Notes: generated by a model from the sequence alone, not told the origin. A DNA stretch of 64,000 nt from an uncultured Corynebacterium sp. (GCF_943914615.1 NZ_CALUCS010000003.1:86424-150423); one strand, 5' to 3'. Counted from the stretch's first letter, positions 8,534 through 17,729 are shown. Program-made: numbers and translations.

Positions 8534-10192
8534 ATGCTGAAGAAGATCCTGAGTTGGCCGAAGAAGGGCTGGCAGTGGCTCACGAAAATGAAGACCGCCC
8601 TGGTGCTGCTTTTCCTGCTGGCGCTGGCCGCGATCCCGGGTGCGTTGCTGCCACAGCGGTCGCTCAACGAGGGCAAGGTTGCCGAATATATTGACGCCAA
8701 CGGCAAGACCGCCGAGGTTTTCGACAAACTACAGCTTTTCGACGTCTTTGGGTCCACCTGGTTCGTGGCGATCTACGTACTGCTGTTTATTTCCCTGGTC
8801 GGCTGCATCCTGCCGCGCAGCATCGACCACTACAAGGCCCTGCGTTCCTCCCCGCCGCCGGCGCCGAAGCGTCTGGACCGCATGCCCTACCACTACTCCG
8901 GCGTTGTCGATGAATCGGTGGAGGACGTGCAGAAATCCCTGCGCAAGGAGTTTAAGGGCTGGAACGTCAACGAGGTGGAAAAGGATAACGACCGCGCCGG
9001 GGCCTGGTCCATGTCCGCAGAGAAGGGCTACCTGCGCGAGGCCGCGAACCTGGTATTCCACCTGTCGTTGGTGGGTATCCTCATCGCGGTGGCGACGGGC
9101 AAGATGCTCTATTACGAGGGCCAGGTCATCGTCGTGGCAGGGACGGATACCGAGCAGTCGCAGTTCTGCAACTCCGCTGTCTCCAACTTCGATTCCTTCC
9201 GCAATGGCCCGGTGTTCGACGGCACGGGGCTGACCCCCTTCTGTGTGAACGTCAAGGACTTCAAGGCCGACTACCTGCAAAACGGCCAGGCCGTGGGCTT
9301 CGAGTCCAACATCGACTACGCCGGTAAGGAGGATGCCTTCAAATCGACGGATCAGTGGGAGCACGAGACGCTGAAGGTGAACCACCCGCTGCGTATCGAG
9401 GGCAACCGCGTGTACCTGCAGGGTCATGGCTACGCCCCGACGTTCACGATTAAGTGGCCGAACGGGGAGAAGCGCACCGAGACCGTGCAGTTCCGCCCGG
9501 ACGATATGACGTACTTCCTGTCCTCCGGCGCGGTGCGCTGGGATCCGCCCGCGGGCATGTACCCGGATCTGCAGGAGCGCCGCCAGAACCAGATCTCCCT
9601 GCAGGGACTGTTTGCGCCATCAGCGGAGTGGACCGGGCCGAACGGCAAGATCCTTTCCTCCAACTTCCCGGCAATGCGCGACCCCGCGGTGGCCATCGAC
9701 ATTTACCGCGGTGATACGGGTCTGGACGGCGGGCGCAGCCAGAACGTCTTCGCGTTGGATTCGGAGGCCCTGCACTCCGGCCAGATGCAGATGCTGGACC
9801 GCGTGAACCTGGAGAAGGGCGAATCCGTCACCCTGGACGATGGCACGGAGATCACCTTCGAGGGGGCCAAGGAGTTCGTGAACCTGCAGATCTCCAAGGA
9901 CCCGACGACCACCTGGGTGCTGGTGTTTGCTGTGCTGATGCTGGCCTCGCTGGTCGCCTCCCTGGCCGTGAAACGTCGCCGCTTCTGGGTGCGCATCACC
10001 CCGGAGGGCGAGGGCACCCGCATCCAGATCGCCGGGCTGTCCCGCACTGACTCCGCCGGCTGGGGCCGCGAATTCAACCGCCGTGCCGAGCGCGTGTTGG
10101 GGCTGGAGGAAGAGGCCCTGGACGAGGAGTACGACGTAGATTCCGACGACTGGGAGGACCACATCGACGATCACCTGGCGCAACGGGGTTGA
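8534..10192 (+). CDS. resB: Cytochrome c biogenesis protein ResB (Ccs1)
   Basis: A 552-residue ResB-family membrane protein with hydrophobic segments near residues 22-38, 79-95 and 172-190, a large extracytoplasmic domain and a last helix near residues 458-476, followed by an acidic cytoplasmic tail. With CcsB it forms the system II heme-export and ligation complex that attaches heme to apocytochrome c outside the cell. The N-terminal MKTALVLLFLLALAAIPGALLPQR is shown by its parts KTALVLLFLLALA and PGALLPQR, both typical of the family. Gene order thioredoxin, ccdA, resB, ccsB supports the call. Confidence 0.94.
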   Translation: MLKKILSWPKKGWQWLTKMKTALVLLFLLALAAIPGALLPQRSLNEGKVAEYIDANGKTAEVFDKLQLFDVFGSTWFVAIYVLLFISLVGCILPRSIDHYKALRSSPPPAPKRLDRMPYHYSGVVDESVEDVQKSLRKEFKGWNVNEVEKDNDRAGAWSMSAEKGYLREAANLVFHLSLVGILIAVATGKMLYYEGQVIVVAGTDTEQSQFCNSAVSNFDSFRNGPVFDGTGLTPFCVNVKDFKADYLQNGQAVGFESNIDYAGKEDAFKSTDQWEHETLKVNHPLRIEGNRVYLQGHGYAPTFTIKWPNGEKRTETVQFRPDDMTYFLSSGAVRWDPPAGMYPDLQERRQNQISLQGLFAPSAEWTGPNGKILSSNFPAMRDPAVAIDIYRGDTGLDGGRSQNVFALDSEALHSGQMQMLDRVNLEKGESVTLDDGTEITFEGAKEFVNLQISKDPTTTWVLVFAVLMLASLVASLAVKRRRFWVRITPEGEGTRIQIAGLSRTDSAGWGREFNRRAERVLGLEEEALDEEYDVDSDDWEDHIDDHLAQRG

Positions 10193-10284
10193 TTTACCCC
10201 GAACGGGTGATTGTGGAAGCGCGTAAACAGGCGCTAAGCTGATATTTTGTAGCGATTTAAGACTTTTCTTTAGAAGGATTTTCG

Positions 10285-11397
10285 ATGCAGATCGATCCGC
10301 AGCTATCCGAATTCTCCGACTTGGCTTTCCGCTCCGCGGAGTCCCTCTACCTGCTGGCACTCGCCATTTCCCTGGTCTTCTACGGAATGGTTCGTGTGGG
10401 CGCAGATCGCCGCCGCCAGCGCGCCGAGGAGCTGGAGAAGCTGCAGGCGGAGCACTCCGCACGCGCTGCCTCCACCACCAAGGTGACCGTAGGCGCAGGT
10501 GCTACGGGCGACGCGACCGACTCGGATGTTGCCGATGCCGGTGAGATTACGGGCGACGACATCGAGCCCGACTTCGCCTCCTTCGAGGCACAGCTGCCGG
10601 AGCGCCTGCGCTCCGAGAGTATCTCCAAGACCCTGGACCGCTCCAACAAGCTCGGCGGAATCACCCAGTCCCTGGTCTGGCTGGCCATCGCAATCCACGC
10701 GGTGTTCGTGATCCTGCGCGGCCTGGCTGCCAACCGCTTCCCGTGGGGCAACCTGTTCGAGTACGTCGGCGTGGTCACCTTGTTCGCCATGATCGTTGCC
10801 GCGCTCATGATCCGCCGCAAGGCAATGCGTGTGATGTGGCCCTGGATCCTGACCCCGGTCGCCGGCCTGCTGTTTTACGCTGGCACCAAGCTGTACGCGG
10901 AGACCGCTCCGGTGGTACCGGCGCTGCAGTCTTACTGGTTCGTCATCCACGTATCCGTGGTGTCTATTGGCGCCGGCATCGGCTTGATCTCCGGCATGGC
11001 TTCCCTGATGTACCTGCTGCGCCGTAAGTACCCGAAGGGTGAGGAAAAGGGCTGGTTGGGCACTGTAGCCGCCCCGCTGCCGGATGTCACCAAGCTGGAT
11101 GCACTGGCCTACCGCACCGCCGTGTGGGCACTGCCGATCTTCGGTTTGGGTATCATCTTCGGCGCCATCTGGGCGGATGCCGCATGGGGACGCTTCTGGG
11201 GCTGGGATCCGAAGGAGACCGTTTCCTTCATCACCTGGATCCTCTACGCCGCCTACCTGCACGCCCGCGCCACCCCGGGCTGGCGTGGCCCGAAGTCCGC
11301 GTGGATCAACGTCTTCGCCTTCGCCACGATGGTCTTCAACCTCTTCTTCATCAACATGGTGGTCTCCGGCCTGCACTCCTACGCTGGCCTGAACTAG
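10285..11397 (+). CDS. ccsB: c-type cytochrome biogenesis protein CcsB (CcsA family)
   Basis: A 370-residue polytopic membrane protein. The tryptophan-rich heme-handling motif WGRFWGWDPKET is clear, with the conserved YLHARATPGWRG after it and conserved histidines in WFVIHVSVVS and VSGLHSYAGLN. It is the partner of ResB in heme delivery and thioether bond formation. Relative to shorter CcsA proteins there is a hydrophilic insert at about residues 45-115. The start has the ribosome-binding site AGAAGGA. A 92-base gap separates it from resB. Confidence 0.94.
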   Translation: MQIDPQLSEFSDLAFRSAESLYLLALAISLVFYGMVRVGADRRRQRAEELEKLQAEHSARAASTTKVTVGAGATGDATDSDVADAGEITGDDIEPDFASFEAQLPERLRSESISKTLDRSNKLGGITQSLVWLAIAIHAVFVILRGLAANRFPWGNLFEYVGVVTLFAMIVAALMIRRKAMRVMWPWILTPVAGLLFYAGTKLYAETAPVVPALQSYWFVIHVSVVSIGAGIGLISGMASLMYLLRRKYPKGEEKGWLGTVAAPLPDVTKLDALAYRTAVWALPIFGLGIIFGAIWADAAWGRFWGWDPKETVSFITWILYAAYLHARATPGWRGPKSAWINVFAFATMVFNLFFINMVVSGLHSYAGLN

Positions 11398-11445
11398 CTC
11401 GGCGCTAGATTCGCCGTTCTGCCTTAATCCAGGAAGGATCTCCCC

Positions 11446-11817
11446 GTGACCGAGCACAATGCCGCTCAGCACACCTTCATCCCGGACCTCACTGTCCCGA
11501 AGGACGTCGAGGGCGGTCGTGCTGTTCCACAGGTTAAGGTCGCAGCCAATGTCGATGGTGCCCGCGTGGTGCGTATCTCCTTCCAGCCAGGCGACGTGTT
11601 TGCAGACCACAAGGCACCGAAGCCGATTCTGGTGATGGGGCAGCAGGGGCGCATCGAATTCACTGTCTGGCCCGGTTCGGAAGCTGAAGGTACGCCGGAG
11701 ATCGTAGAGCTAACCCCAGGTACCGCAATCCATGTACCTGCTCACCAACTGCACGCTCTGCGTAGCCTCGGTGATGCTCCGGCAGCAGCCACGCTGATCC
11801 TGCTAACAGGGGAGTAA
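11446..11817 (+). CDS. Small cupin-fold protein
   Basis: A 123-residue single-domain protein with the cupin pattern: VVRISFQPGDVFADHKAPK in motif 1, and a second motif around TPGTAIHVPAHQLHALRS. The two His in HVPAHQLHAL and the His in ADHKAPK could bind a metal. Function is unknown. It is preceded by AGGAAGG at good spacing from GTG 11446, and its stop is one base from the rmlB start, so it is cotranscribed with rmlB. Confidence 0.8.
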   Translation: MTEHNAAQHTFIPDLTVPKDVEGGRAVPQVKVAANVDGARVVRISFQPGDVFADHKAPKPILVMGQQGRIEFTVWPGSEAEGTPEIVELTPGTAIHVPAHQLHALRSLGDAPAAATLILLTGE

Positions 11818-11818
11818 T

Positions 11819-12955
11819 GTGAGCAGTTTTTCTACTGTCCTCGTCACCGGCGGGGCTGGCTTTATCGGCGCGAACTTCGTTCATCGCACACTGGAGACCA
11901 GGCCGGACGTCAAGGTTCTTATTTTTGACGCCCTCACGTACGCAGCGAACCCACTGAATCTGCAGACCGAGGACGGCATTCCGCTGGAGGATGCCTATCC
12001 GGGACGGGTGGAGTTCATCAAAGGCGACGTGGCGGATGCGTCGGCGTTCCGGGAGGCTCTCGAGCGGGCGATTACGGTTACCGAAGCCGCAGGGGATGCG
12101 GGAAACAAAGGCGCTGCCGAGCCCCAGCAGTCCGCTGCCGACCGGGTGGCGATCGTGCATTTCGCAGCAGAAAGCCACAACGATAACTCCCTGGCCACCC
12201 CCGCGATCTTCGCCCGCAGCAACGTGGAGGGCACCCTGAACGTCGCCCAGGCGGCGGCGGACCTCGGGGTGCGCCTGCACCACATTTCCACCGATGAGGT
12301 CTTCGGCGACCTCGCCTTGGACGATCCGAATCGCTTCACGGTGGATACCCCGTACAACCCGTCCTCGCCCTACTCTGCATCCAAGGCGGCGGCGGATCAC
12401 TTTGTCCGCGCCTTTGTGCGCTCGCGGGGGTTGAGGGCCACTATCTCCAACTGCTCGAACAACTATGGTCCGCGCCAGCATCCGGAGAAGTTCATTCCCC
12501 GGCAGATCACCGGCTTAATCGAGGGGCATCGTCCCCGCCTATACGGCTCGGGTGAGAACGTCCGCGACTGGATTCACGTGGATGACCACAATGACGCTGT
12601 CTGGGCGATCCTGGATTCCGGAAAACTGGGGGAGACCTACCTCATTGGCGCAGAGGGGGAGCGCTCCAACCTGCAGGTCGTGCGCGACCTGCTGGAGCTG
12701 TTCGGCCGCCCGGCGGATGACTTTGTGCACGTCACCGACCGTCCGGGCCACGACCGCCGCTATGCGATCGACCCCAGCAGCATTGCCGAGCTGGGGTGGC
12801 AGCCGCGCTTCACGGACTTCGCCTCCGGGCTTGCCGAGACAGTGGAATGGTACCGCCGGAATGAGAAGTGGTGGGTTGAGTCCAGGGCGGCGTCCGAAAA
12901 GAAATACAGCGCCACCGAACAAGAAATAACCGCAGAAGAGGTCGATCCCGCGTAG
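11819..12955 (+). CDS. rmlB: dTDP-glucose 4,6-dehydratase
   Basis: Short-chain dehydrogenase/epimerase-fold enzyme, second step of dTDP-L-rhamnose synthesis. Rhamnose links arabinogalactan to peptidoglycan in this group. Visible are the NAD-binding GGAGFIGANF, the catalytic STDEVFGDL, the YSASKAAADH Tyr-x-x-x-Lys pair, and NCSNNYGPRQHPEKFIP. The protein has 378 residues against roughly 330-355 in relatives, from an Ala/Glu-rich insert at about residues 83-105 and a C-terminal tail. GTG start one base after the cupin stop. rmlC and rmlA lie 4 kb downstream beyond an iron-uptake operon; no rmlD is seen in the window. Confidence 0.95.
   Translation: MSSFSTVLVTGGAGFIGANFVHRTLETRPDVKVLIFDALTYAANPLNLQTEDGIPLEDAYPGRVEFIKGDVADASAFREALERAITVTEAAGDAGNKGAAEPQQSAADRVAIVHFAAESHNDNSLATPAIFARSNVEGTLNVAQAAADLGVRLHHISTDEVFGDLALDDPNRFTVDTPYNPSSPYSASKAAADHFVRAFVRSRGLRATISNCSNNYGPRQHPEKFIPRQITGLIEGHRPRLYGSGENVRDWIHVDDHNDAVWAILDSGKLGETYLIGAEGERSNLQVVRDLLELFGRPADDFVHVTDRPGHDRRYAIDPSSIAELGWQPRFTDFASGLAETVEWYRRNEKWWVESRAASEKKYSATEQEITAEEVDPA
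11919..11933 (-). repeat. Dispersed motif copy 2 (exact)
   Basis: Exact copy of GGGCGTCAANAATAA read on the minus strand, inside rmlB, where it codes Leu-Ile-Phe-Asp-Ala. Confidence 0.5.
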
Positions 12956-12995
12956 CGTCACCCGCGCGGGGAGTGACCGCCCTTTTAAGCAAGGC

Positions 12996-13050
12996 TTGAC
13001 TAACTTAGTGGAGCCTATGTAAGGTTCGGCTAACCGTACACTAAGTTAGT
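12996..13050 (+). promoter_or_regulatory. Iron-regulated promoter with DtxR box and twin ACTAANTTAGT palindromes
   Basis: TAAGGTTCGGCTAACCGTA at 13020-13038 matches 15 of 19 positions of the DtxR consensus TTAGGTTAGGCTAACCTAA. A possible -35 TTGACT (12996-13001) and -10 TAAGGT (13020-13025) are 18 bases apart, so the box covers the -10. Two interrupted palindromes flank it: ACTAACTTAGT (12999-13009) and ACTAAGTTAGT (13040-13050). They are exact reverse complements of each other, with centres 41 bases apart. They may be further DtxR half-contacts or sites for a second regulator. The promoter drives the siderophore operon. Confidence 0.75.
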
Positions 13051-13070
13051 TTGAATCTTTTAAGGGAAAA

Positions 13071-14066
13071 ATGGCAAAGAATCGCATCAAGCTGCTGGCC
13101 GCACTCGTGGCAGCAGGAATGTCCCTGGCTGCTTGCGGCTCCGCTGACGAGGGTGCGTCGCGCAACCAGTCCAGCAGCGACAGCACGATTTCCATCGAGG
13201 ACAACAACGGCGAACTGCAGGTTCCGAAGAACCCGAAGTCCGTGGTTGCACTGGATAACCGCAGCTTCGAGATTCTCAACGAGTGGGGAGTGGAACTTTC
13301 CGCTGCTCCGAAGAAGCTGGTTCCGGCGACCGTCACCGACTACAAGGATGACGAGGAGATCAAGGATCTCGGCAACCACAAGGAGCCCGACTTCGAGGCT
13401 CTGGTGGCAGCCCAGCCGGACCTGGTGATCAGCGGCCAGCGCTTCAAGGACCGCGACGATGAGATCAAGGAACTGGTCCCGGATGCGGCCGTCGTGGAGC
13501 TGGAGCCCCGCGAGGATAAGCCGATGGACGAGGAGTTGATCCGCCAGATCACCATCCTGGGTGAAATCTTCGACAAGAAGGACGAAGCCGACAAGATGGT
13601 GCAGGACTTCAACGATGCGAAGGATCGCGCGAAGAAGGCCTACGACAAGCTGGATGGCGACAAGAAGGTCATGGCCGTCAACGTCTCCGGCGGCGAAATC
13701 GGTTACGTTGCGCCGCACATCGGCCGCGTATGGGGTCCTGTGTTCGACTGGCTGGGCATGGACCCGGCACTGGAGGTCGACAACGCCTCTAGCAACCACG
13801 AGGGCGATGACATCTCTGTCGAGGCCATCGCAGATGCGAAGCCGGACTGGATGCTGGTGATGGACCGCGACGGTGCCATCAACGCGGACAAGCCGGATTA
13901 CTCCCCGGCGGCAGACGTGATCAAGCGCGCCGATCCGCTGAAGGGTGTGCCGGCGCTGAAGGAGGATCGCGTGCTCGTGGCACCGAAGGATACGTACATC
14001 AACGAGTCGATCACGACCTACACCGAGATCCTGAACTCCCTGGCAGACGCCTTCGAAGGGAAGTAA
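13071..14066 (+). CDS. Siderophore ABC transporter, substrate-binding lipoprotein
   Basis: A 331-residue lipoprotein of the periplasmic-binding (FecB/CeuE/FatB) fold. The signal peptide ends in LAAC with the modified Cys near residue 20. Body features include NPKSVVALDNRSFEIL and EPDFEALVAAQPDLVI of the N lobe, and DWMLVMDRDG in the C lobe. It is the first gene of an operon with two permeases and an ATPase, downstream of the DtxR box. The ligand is likely a ferric siderophore, catecholate or mixed, but the exact one cannot be read from sequence. An intercistronic hairpin follows. Confidence 0.92.
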   Translation: MAKNRIKLLAALVAAGMSLAACGSADEGASRNQSSSDSTISIEDNNGELQVPKNPKSVVALDNRSFEILNEWGVELSAAPKKLVPATVTDYKDDEEIKDLGNHKEPDFEALVAAQPDLVISGQRFKDRDDEIKELVPDAAVVELEPREDKPMDEELIRQITILGEIFDKKDEADKMVQDFNDAKDRAKKAYDKLDGDKKVMAVNVSGGEIGYVAPHIGRVWGPVFDWLGMDPALEVDNASSNHEGDDISVEAIADAKPDWMLVMDRDGAINADKPDYSPAADVIKRADPLKGVPALKEDRVLVAPKDTYINESITTYTEILNSLADAFEGK

Positions 14067-14109
14067 TAGCGCGAATACTGCGCGCTGTGCAGCACCGCGC
14101 ATTGCCGCC

Positions 14110-14123
14110 GTGCAGCACTGCAC
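14110..14123 (+). promoter_or_regulatory. Intercistronic hairpin after the binding-protein gene
   Basis: GTGCAG-CA-CTGCAC is an inverted repeat, and GTGCAGCAC also occurs at 14087-14095. It lies in the 88-base gap between the binding protein and first permease and may set the higher level of binding-protein message. There is no T-run, so it is not a full terminator. Confidence 0.35.
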
Positions 14124-14154
14124 AACGCTATAGAAAGTGAATTGACCAGCTGGA

Positions 14155-15156
14155 ATGACTGCTCAGAGCACTACGTCACCCGAGGTTCGCAACGAACCTC
14201 GGGTTGCGCGTACCCGGGGAAAGCTCGTCGGCTGGAAGTTCCTCGTCGCCGCAGCGATTGTAGGGGCACTTCTCGTCGGCAGCCTGTTGATCGGCGAATA
14301 CGACGTTTTCAACGCGCAAGATGGCATCGACATGTTCTCCATCACCCGCGTCCCGCGCACCATCGCATTGGTGCTGGCGGGCGCGGCGATGGCTATGTGC
14401 GGGTTGGTGATGCAGATGCTCACGCAGAACCGCTTCGTTTCACCGACCACCACCGGTACCACTGAATGGGCAGGTCTGGGCCTGCTGTTCGTGATGATCG
14501 TTTTCCCCGGTGCGACTGTGATGGGGCGGATGGTCGGCGCCGTCGTGTTTTCCTTTGTCGGCGCGATGGTGTTCTTCTTCTTCCTGCAGCGGGTATCGCT
14601 GCGTTCCTCGCTGATCGTGCCGATCGTGGGCATCATGCTGGGCGCGGTCGTCTCTGCGGTTTCCACCTTTGTGGCTCTGCAGACGGACATGCTGCAGCAG
14701 CTGGGTGTGTGGTTCGCCGGCAGCTTCACCTCGGTCTACAAGGGCCAGTACGAGATGCTGTGGGTGGTGCTGTTGGTCGTGGTGGGCGTGTTCCTGCTGG
14801 CCGACAGGCTCACCCTGGCTGGCCTGGGCGAGGACTTCGCCACCAGCGTGGGCATGAACTACCGCCGCATCGTGCTGGTCGGCACCGTGATGGTCGCCAT
14901 CGCTGTGGGCGTGGTGACCGTCGTAGTCGGCAACCTGCCTTTCCTGGGGCTGATCGTGCCGAATATCGTCTCGATGATCCGCGGTGACGACCTGCGCAGC
15001 AATCTGCCGTGGGTGTGCCTGGTGGGCATCGCTACCGTCGCCGCCTGTGACCTGCTGGCTCGTACGCTGATCTCGCCTTTCGAAATCCCTGTTTCCGTGG
15101 TGCTGGGCATCGTCGGCGCAATCGTCTTCGTCGTGCTGATTGTGAGGAACCGCTAA
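14155..15156 (+). CDS. Siderophore ABC transporter permease 1 (FecCD family)
   Basis: A 333-residue polytopic protein of the FecCD/BtuC family. Conserved stretches include ITRVPRTIALVLAGAAMAMC near the N-terminus, TTGTTEWAGLG, the coupling segment LGEDFATSVGMNYRR, and FLGLIVPNIVSMIRGDDLRS. It forms the membrane channel together with the next gene product. The stop overlaps the start of the second permease (TAATG). The ATG at 14155 has only a weak purine-rich site (GCTGGA) upstream. Confidence 0.92.
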   Translation: MTAQSTTSPEVRNEPRVARTRGKLVGWKFLVAAAIVGALLVGSLLIGEYDVFNAQDGIDMFSITRVPRTIALVLAGAAMAMCGLVMQMLTQNRFVSPTTTGTTEWAGLGLLFVMIVFPGATVMGRMVGAVVFSFVGAMVFFFFLQRVSLRSSLIVPIVGIMLGAVVSAVSTFVALQTDMLQQLGVWFAGSFTSVYKGQYEMLWVVLLVVVGVFLLADRLTLAGLGEDFATSVGMNYRRIVLVGTVMVAIAVGVVTVVVGNLPFLGLIVPNIVSMIRGDDLRSNLPWVCLVGIATVAACDLLARTLISPFEIPVSVVLGIVGAIVFVVLIVRNR

Positions 15157-16214
15157 TGACGAACCTAACCCTCGAGCGGCTTGTGCCGCAGCGCTTATTC
15201 TCGAGCACGCCTGACCGCTCCTCTGGTGCGTTCCCCACGCAATCGATGGCGACGAAGTACTGGCTCGCCCTGGGCATCATCGTTGTCCTGGGCGCGGCTT
15301 CCGCGGTGGGGCTGCTGGCCTATGGCAATCCGATGCCTTTCGGCACGCGCGGCTTCTGGCTGCTGGCGGAGCGCCGCATGAACGCGGTGATCGCCATCGC
15401 CATCGTCGCAGTCGCCCAGGCGGTGGCGACGGTGGCTTTCCAAACAGTGACGAATAACCGCATCATCACCCCGTCGATCATGGGGTTCGAGTCGCTGTAC
15501 GTGGCCATCCACACCTCCACCGTGTTCTTCCTGGGTGGCAGCGGTTTGGTGGAGGCTCGCACCATGACGACGTACATCATCCAGCTGGCGCTCATGGTCG
15601 GCTTCGCGCTGCTGCTGTATTCCTGGCTGCTCACCGGCAAGAACGCGAATATGCACGCGATGTTGCTGGTCGGCATTGTTATCGGGGCGGGTTTGGGGTC
15701 GGTGTCTACCTTTATGCAGCGCCTATTGACGCCCAGCGATTTCGACCTGCTGACCGCCCGCCTGTTCGGGTCGGTGAATAACGCGGAGCCAGAGTACTTT
15801 CCGATCTCTATCGTGCTGGTTGCCGTGGCCGCGGGCGCGTTGCTGCTGATGTCCCGCACTCTCAACGTGCTGGCCTTGGGGGCGGATGCGACAACGAACC
15901 TGGGCATTAATCACCGGGGTAAGGCGATCGTGGTGCTCATCCTGGTCGCGGTCCTCATGGCCGTCTCCACCGCGCTGGTTGGCCCGATGGCCTTCCTGGG
16001 ATTCTTGGTGGCCACGCTGGCCTACCAGTTCGCGGGTACCTCCGATCACCGCTATGTCTTCCCGATGGCCATTGCCACGGCCTTCCTGGTGCTGGCGGGC
16101 GCGTACTTCGTGATGAATCACATCTTCTACGCTCAGGGCGTGGTCTCGATCATCATTGAGCTGGTCGGCGGTACGGTGTTCCTCTACGTCATCCTTAGAA
16201 AGGGGCGACTGTGA
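15156..16214 (+). CDS. Siderophore ABC transporter permease 2 (FecCD family)
   Basis: A 352-residue FecCD-type permease with about nine hydrophobic segments. Conserved parts are RRMNAVIAIAIVAVAQAVAT, FQTVTNNRIITPSIMGFESLY, LALGADATTNLGINHRGK and GPMAFLGFLVATLAYQ. A hydrophilic N-terminus of about 30 residues precedes the first helix. Start and stop overlap the neighbouring genes by one and four bases, showing tight coupling. It is expected to pair with permease 1 as a heterodimer. Confidence 0.92.
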   Translation: MTNLTLERLVPQRLFSSTPDRSSGAFPTQSMATKYWLALGIIVVLGAASAVGLLAYGNPMPFGTRGFWLLAERRMNAVIAIAIVAVAQAVATVAFQTVTNNRIITPSIMGFESLYVAIHTSTVFFLGGSGLVEARTMTTYIIQLALMVGFALLLYSWLLTGKNANMHAMLLVGIVIGAGLGSVSTFMQRLLTPSDFDLLTARLFGSVNNAEPEYFPISIVLVAVAAGALLLMSRTLNVLALGADATTNLGINHRGKAIVVLILVAVLMAVSTALVGPMAFLGFLVATLAYQFAGTSDHRYVFPMAIATAFLVLAGAYFVMNHIFYAQGVVSIIIELVGGTVFLYVILRKGRL

Positions 16215-16978
16215 TCAAGCTGTCTGAAGTCACTAAGAGATATAGTGACGCCTCCGGCTCCGGAGCCAGCATCGGTCCGGCAAATCTGGAGATCCCCGCC
16301 GGGGGAGTGACCTCCCTGGTCGGCCCCAACGGCGCGGGCAAGTCCACCCTGCTCACCATGATGGGCAGGCTGCTGGACCTGGACGAAGGAACCATTGAGG
16401 TCGCCGGCTTTGACGTGAGCACCACGAAATCCAAGGACCTGGCGAAGGTGCTGTCGATCCTGCGCCAGGAGAACCACTTCGTCACCCGCCTGACGGTCCG
16501 CCAGCTGGTGGGCTTCGGCCGTTTCCCGTACTCCAAGGGGCGGCTGACGAGGAAGGACGAGGGCATCATCTCCACCTATATCGACTTCTTCAACCTCCGC
16601 GAGCTGGAGAACCGCTACCTGGATCAGCTCTCCGGTGGACAGCGGCAGCGCGCCTACGTGGCGATGGTGCTGTGCCAGGAAACCGACTATGTGCTGCTGG
16701 ACGAACCGCTGAACAACCTGGACATCGCCCACGCGGTGCAGATGATGAAGCATCTGCGCCGGGCGGCTTCGGAGTTCGGCCGTACCATCATTGTGGTGCT
16801 GCACGACATCAACTTCGCGGCGAAATACTCGGACCACATCTGTGCCGTCAAGGACGGGCGCATCGTGCGCTTCGGCACCCCGGAAGAACTCATGACTGAC
16901 GAGATTCTGACCGATATCTTCGACACTCCCGTAACTGTCGTCGACGGCCCTGATGGGCCGATGGCCTGCTACTTCTAG
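16211..16978 (+). CDS. Siderophore ABC transporter ATP-binding protein
   Basis: A 255-residue ABC ATPase with Walker A GPNGAGKST, signature LSGGQRQRAYVAM, Walker B YVLLDEPLNNLD and switch His in VVLHDINFAAKYSD. It resembles the iron-siderophore FepC/CeuD/FatE class. The GTG start overlaps the upstream stop as GTGA. It is the last gene of the four-gene operon; 55 bases separate it from rmlC, which has its own leaderless-type promoter. Confidence 0.94.
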   Translation: MIKLSEVTKRYSDASGSGASIGPANLEIPAGGVTSLVGPNGAGKSTLLTMMGRLLDLDEGTIEVAGFDVSTTKSKDLAKVLSILRQENHFVTRLTVRQLVGFGRFPYSKGRLTRKDEGIISTYIDFFNLRELENRYLDQLSGGQRQRAYVAMVLCQETDYVLLDEPLNNLDIAHAVQMMKHLRRAASEFGRTIIVVLHDINFAAKYSDHICAVKDGRIVRFGTPEELMTDEILTDIFDTPVTVVDGPDGPMACYF

Positions 16979-17033
16979 GCTCCCTGCATAACCTTGCCGT
17001 TGGTTGTCCGGCAGCGCCGCTAAAGTAGAAACT

Positions 17034-17729
17034 ATGAGTGAAACCACCCCGCGCATCGACGAGCTACTGGCAACCGCTGAACCGGGCAGCATTGTGGATC
17101 TCCCCATCCCCGGCGCCTGGGCTTATGTGCCCAAGGTGCATGGCGACGAGCGCGGCAGTTTCCACGAAAGCTTCAAGGCGGAGGCTTTCGGCGAGAAGCT
17201 GGGGTACCCCTTCGAGGTGGCCCAGGGGAACCTCTCGCGTTCCTCCCGCAACGTCGTGCGGGGCATCCACCTGGCGGACGTGCCGCCGGGGCAGGCGAAG
17301 TTTGTCAGCTGCCTATCCGGTGCCATCACGGACGTGCTGGTGGATGTGCGTGTGGGCTCGCCGATGTTCGGCCAACACATCTCCGTAGAGCTGTCTGCGG
17401 AGAATAATTTCAGCGTCTACGTACCTCTGGGCGTGGGCCACGGATTCCGCGCACACACCGACCAGACGACCGTGAACTACCTGGTTACCGAGGCATACAA
17501 CCCGGAGAGGGAATACGGTATCGACCCGTTTGATGCGGAACTGGCTGTAGCCTGGGGCGTCACTAAGGAACAAGCCGTACTATCCAACAAGGACGATTCG
17601 GCGCCAAGCTTGAGCGAGGTACGCGACCGTCTGCCCGAATACCGCGAGGTGCGGGCATGGGAGGCACAACTGCGCGCCGACTGGGCCGAAGCGCTACAGG
17701 CAGCCGACGAGTGGGAGCAGGCCGACTGA
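17034..17729 (+). CDS. rmlC: dTDP-4-dehydrorhamnose 3,5-epimerase
   Basis: A 231-residue cupin-fold epimerase, third step of dTDP-rhamnose synthesis. Marks include DERGSFHESFK, the catalytic-His segment NVVRGIHLADVPPGQAK, VSCLSGAITDVLVDVR, and VPLGVGHGFRA. ATG 17034 is chosen because the -10 hexamer TAAAGT (17021-17026) ends 7 bases before it with no ribosome-binding site, the pattern of a leaderless transcript; an upstream TTG at 17004 is unlikely. The stop overlaps the rmlA start (TGATG). Confidence 0.94.
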   Translation: MSETTPRIDELLATAEPGSIVDLPIPGAWAYVPKVHGDERGSFHESFKAEAFGEKLGYPFEVAQGNLSRSSRNVVRGIHLADVPPGQAKFVSCLSGAITDVLVDVRVGSPMFGQHISVELSAENNFSVYVPLGVGHGFRAHTDQTTVNYLVTEAYNPEREYGIDPFDAELAVAWGVTKEQAVLSNKDDSAPSLSEVRDRLPEYREVRAWEAQLRADWAEALQAADEWEQAD

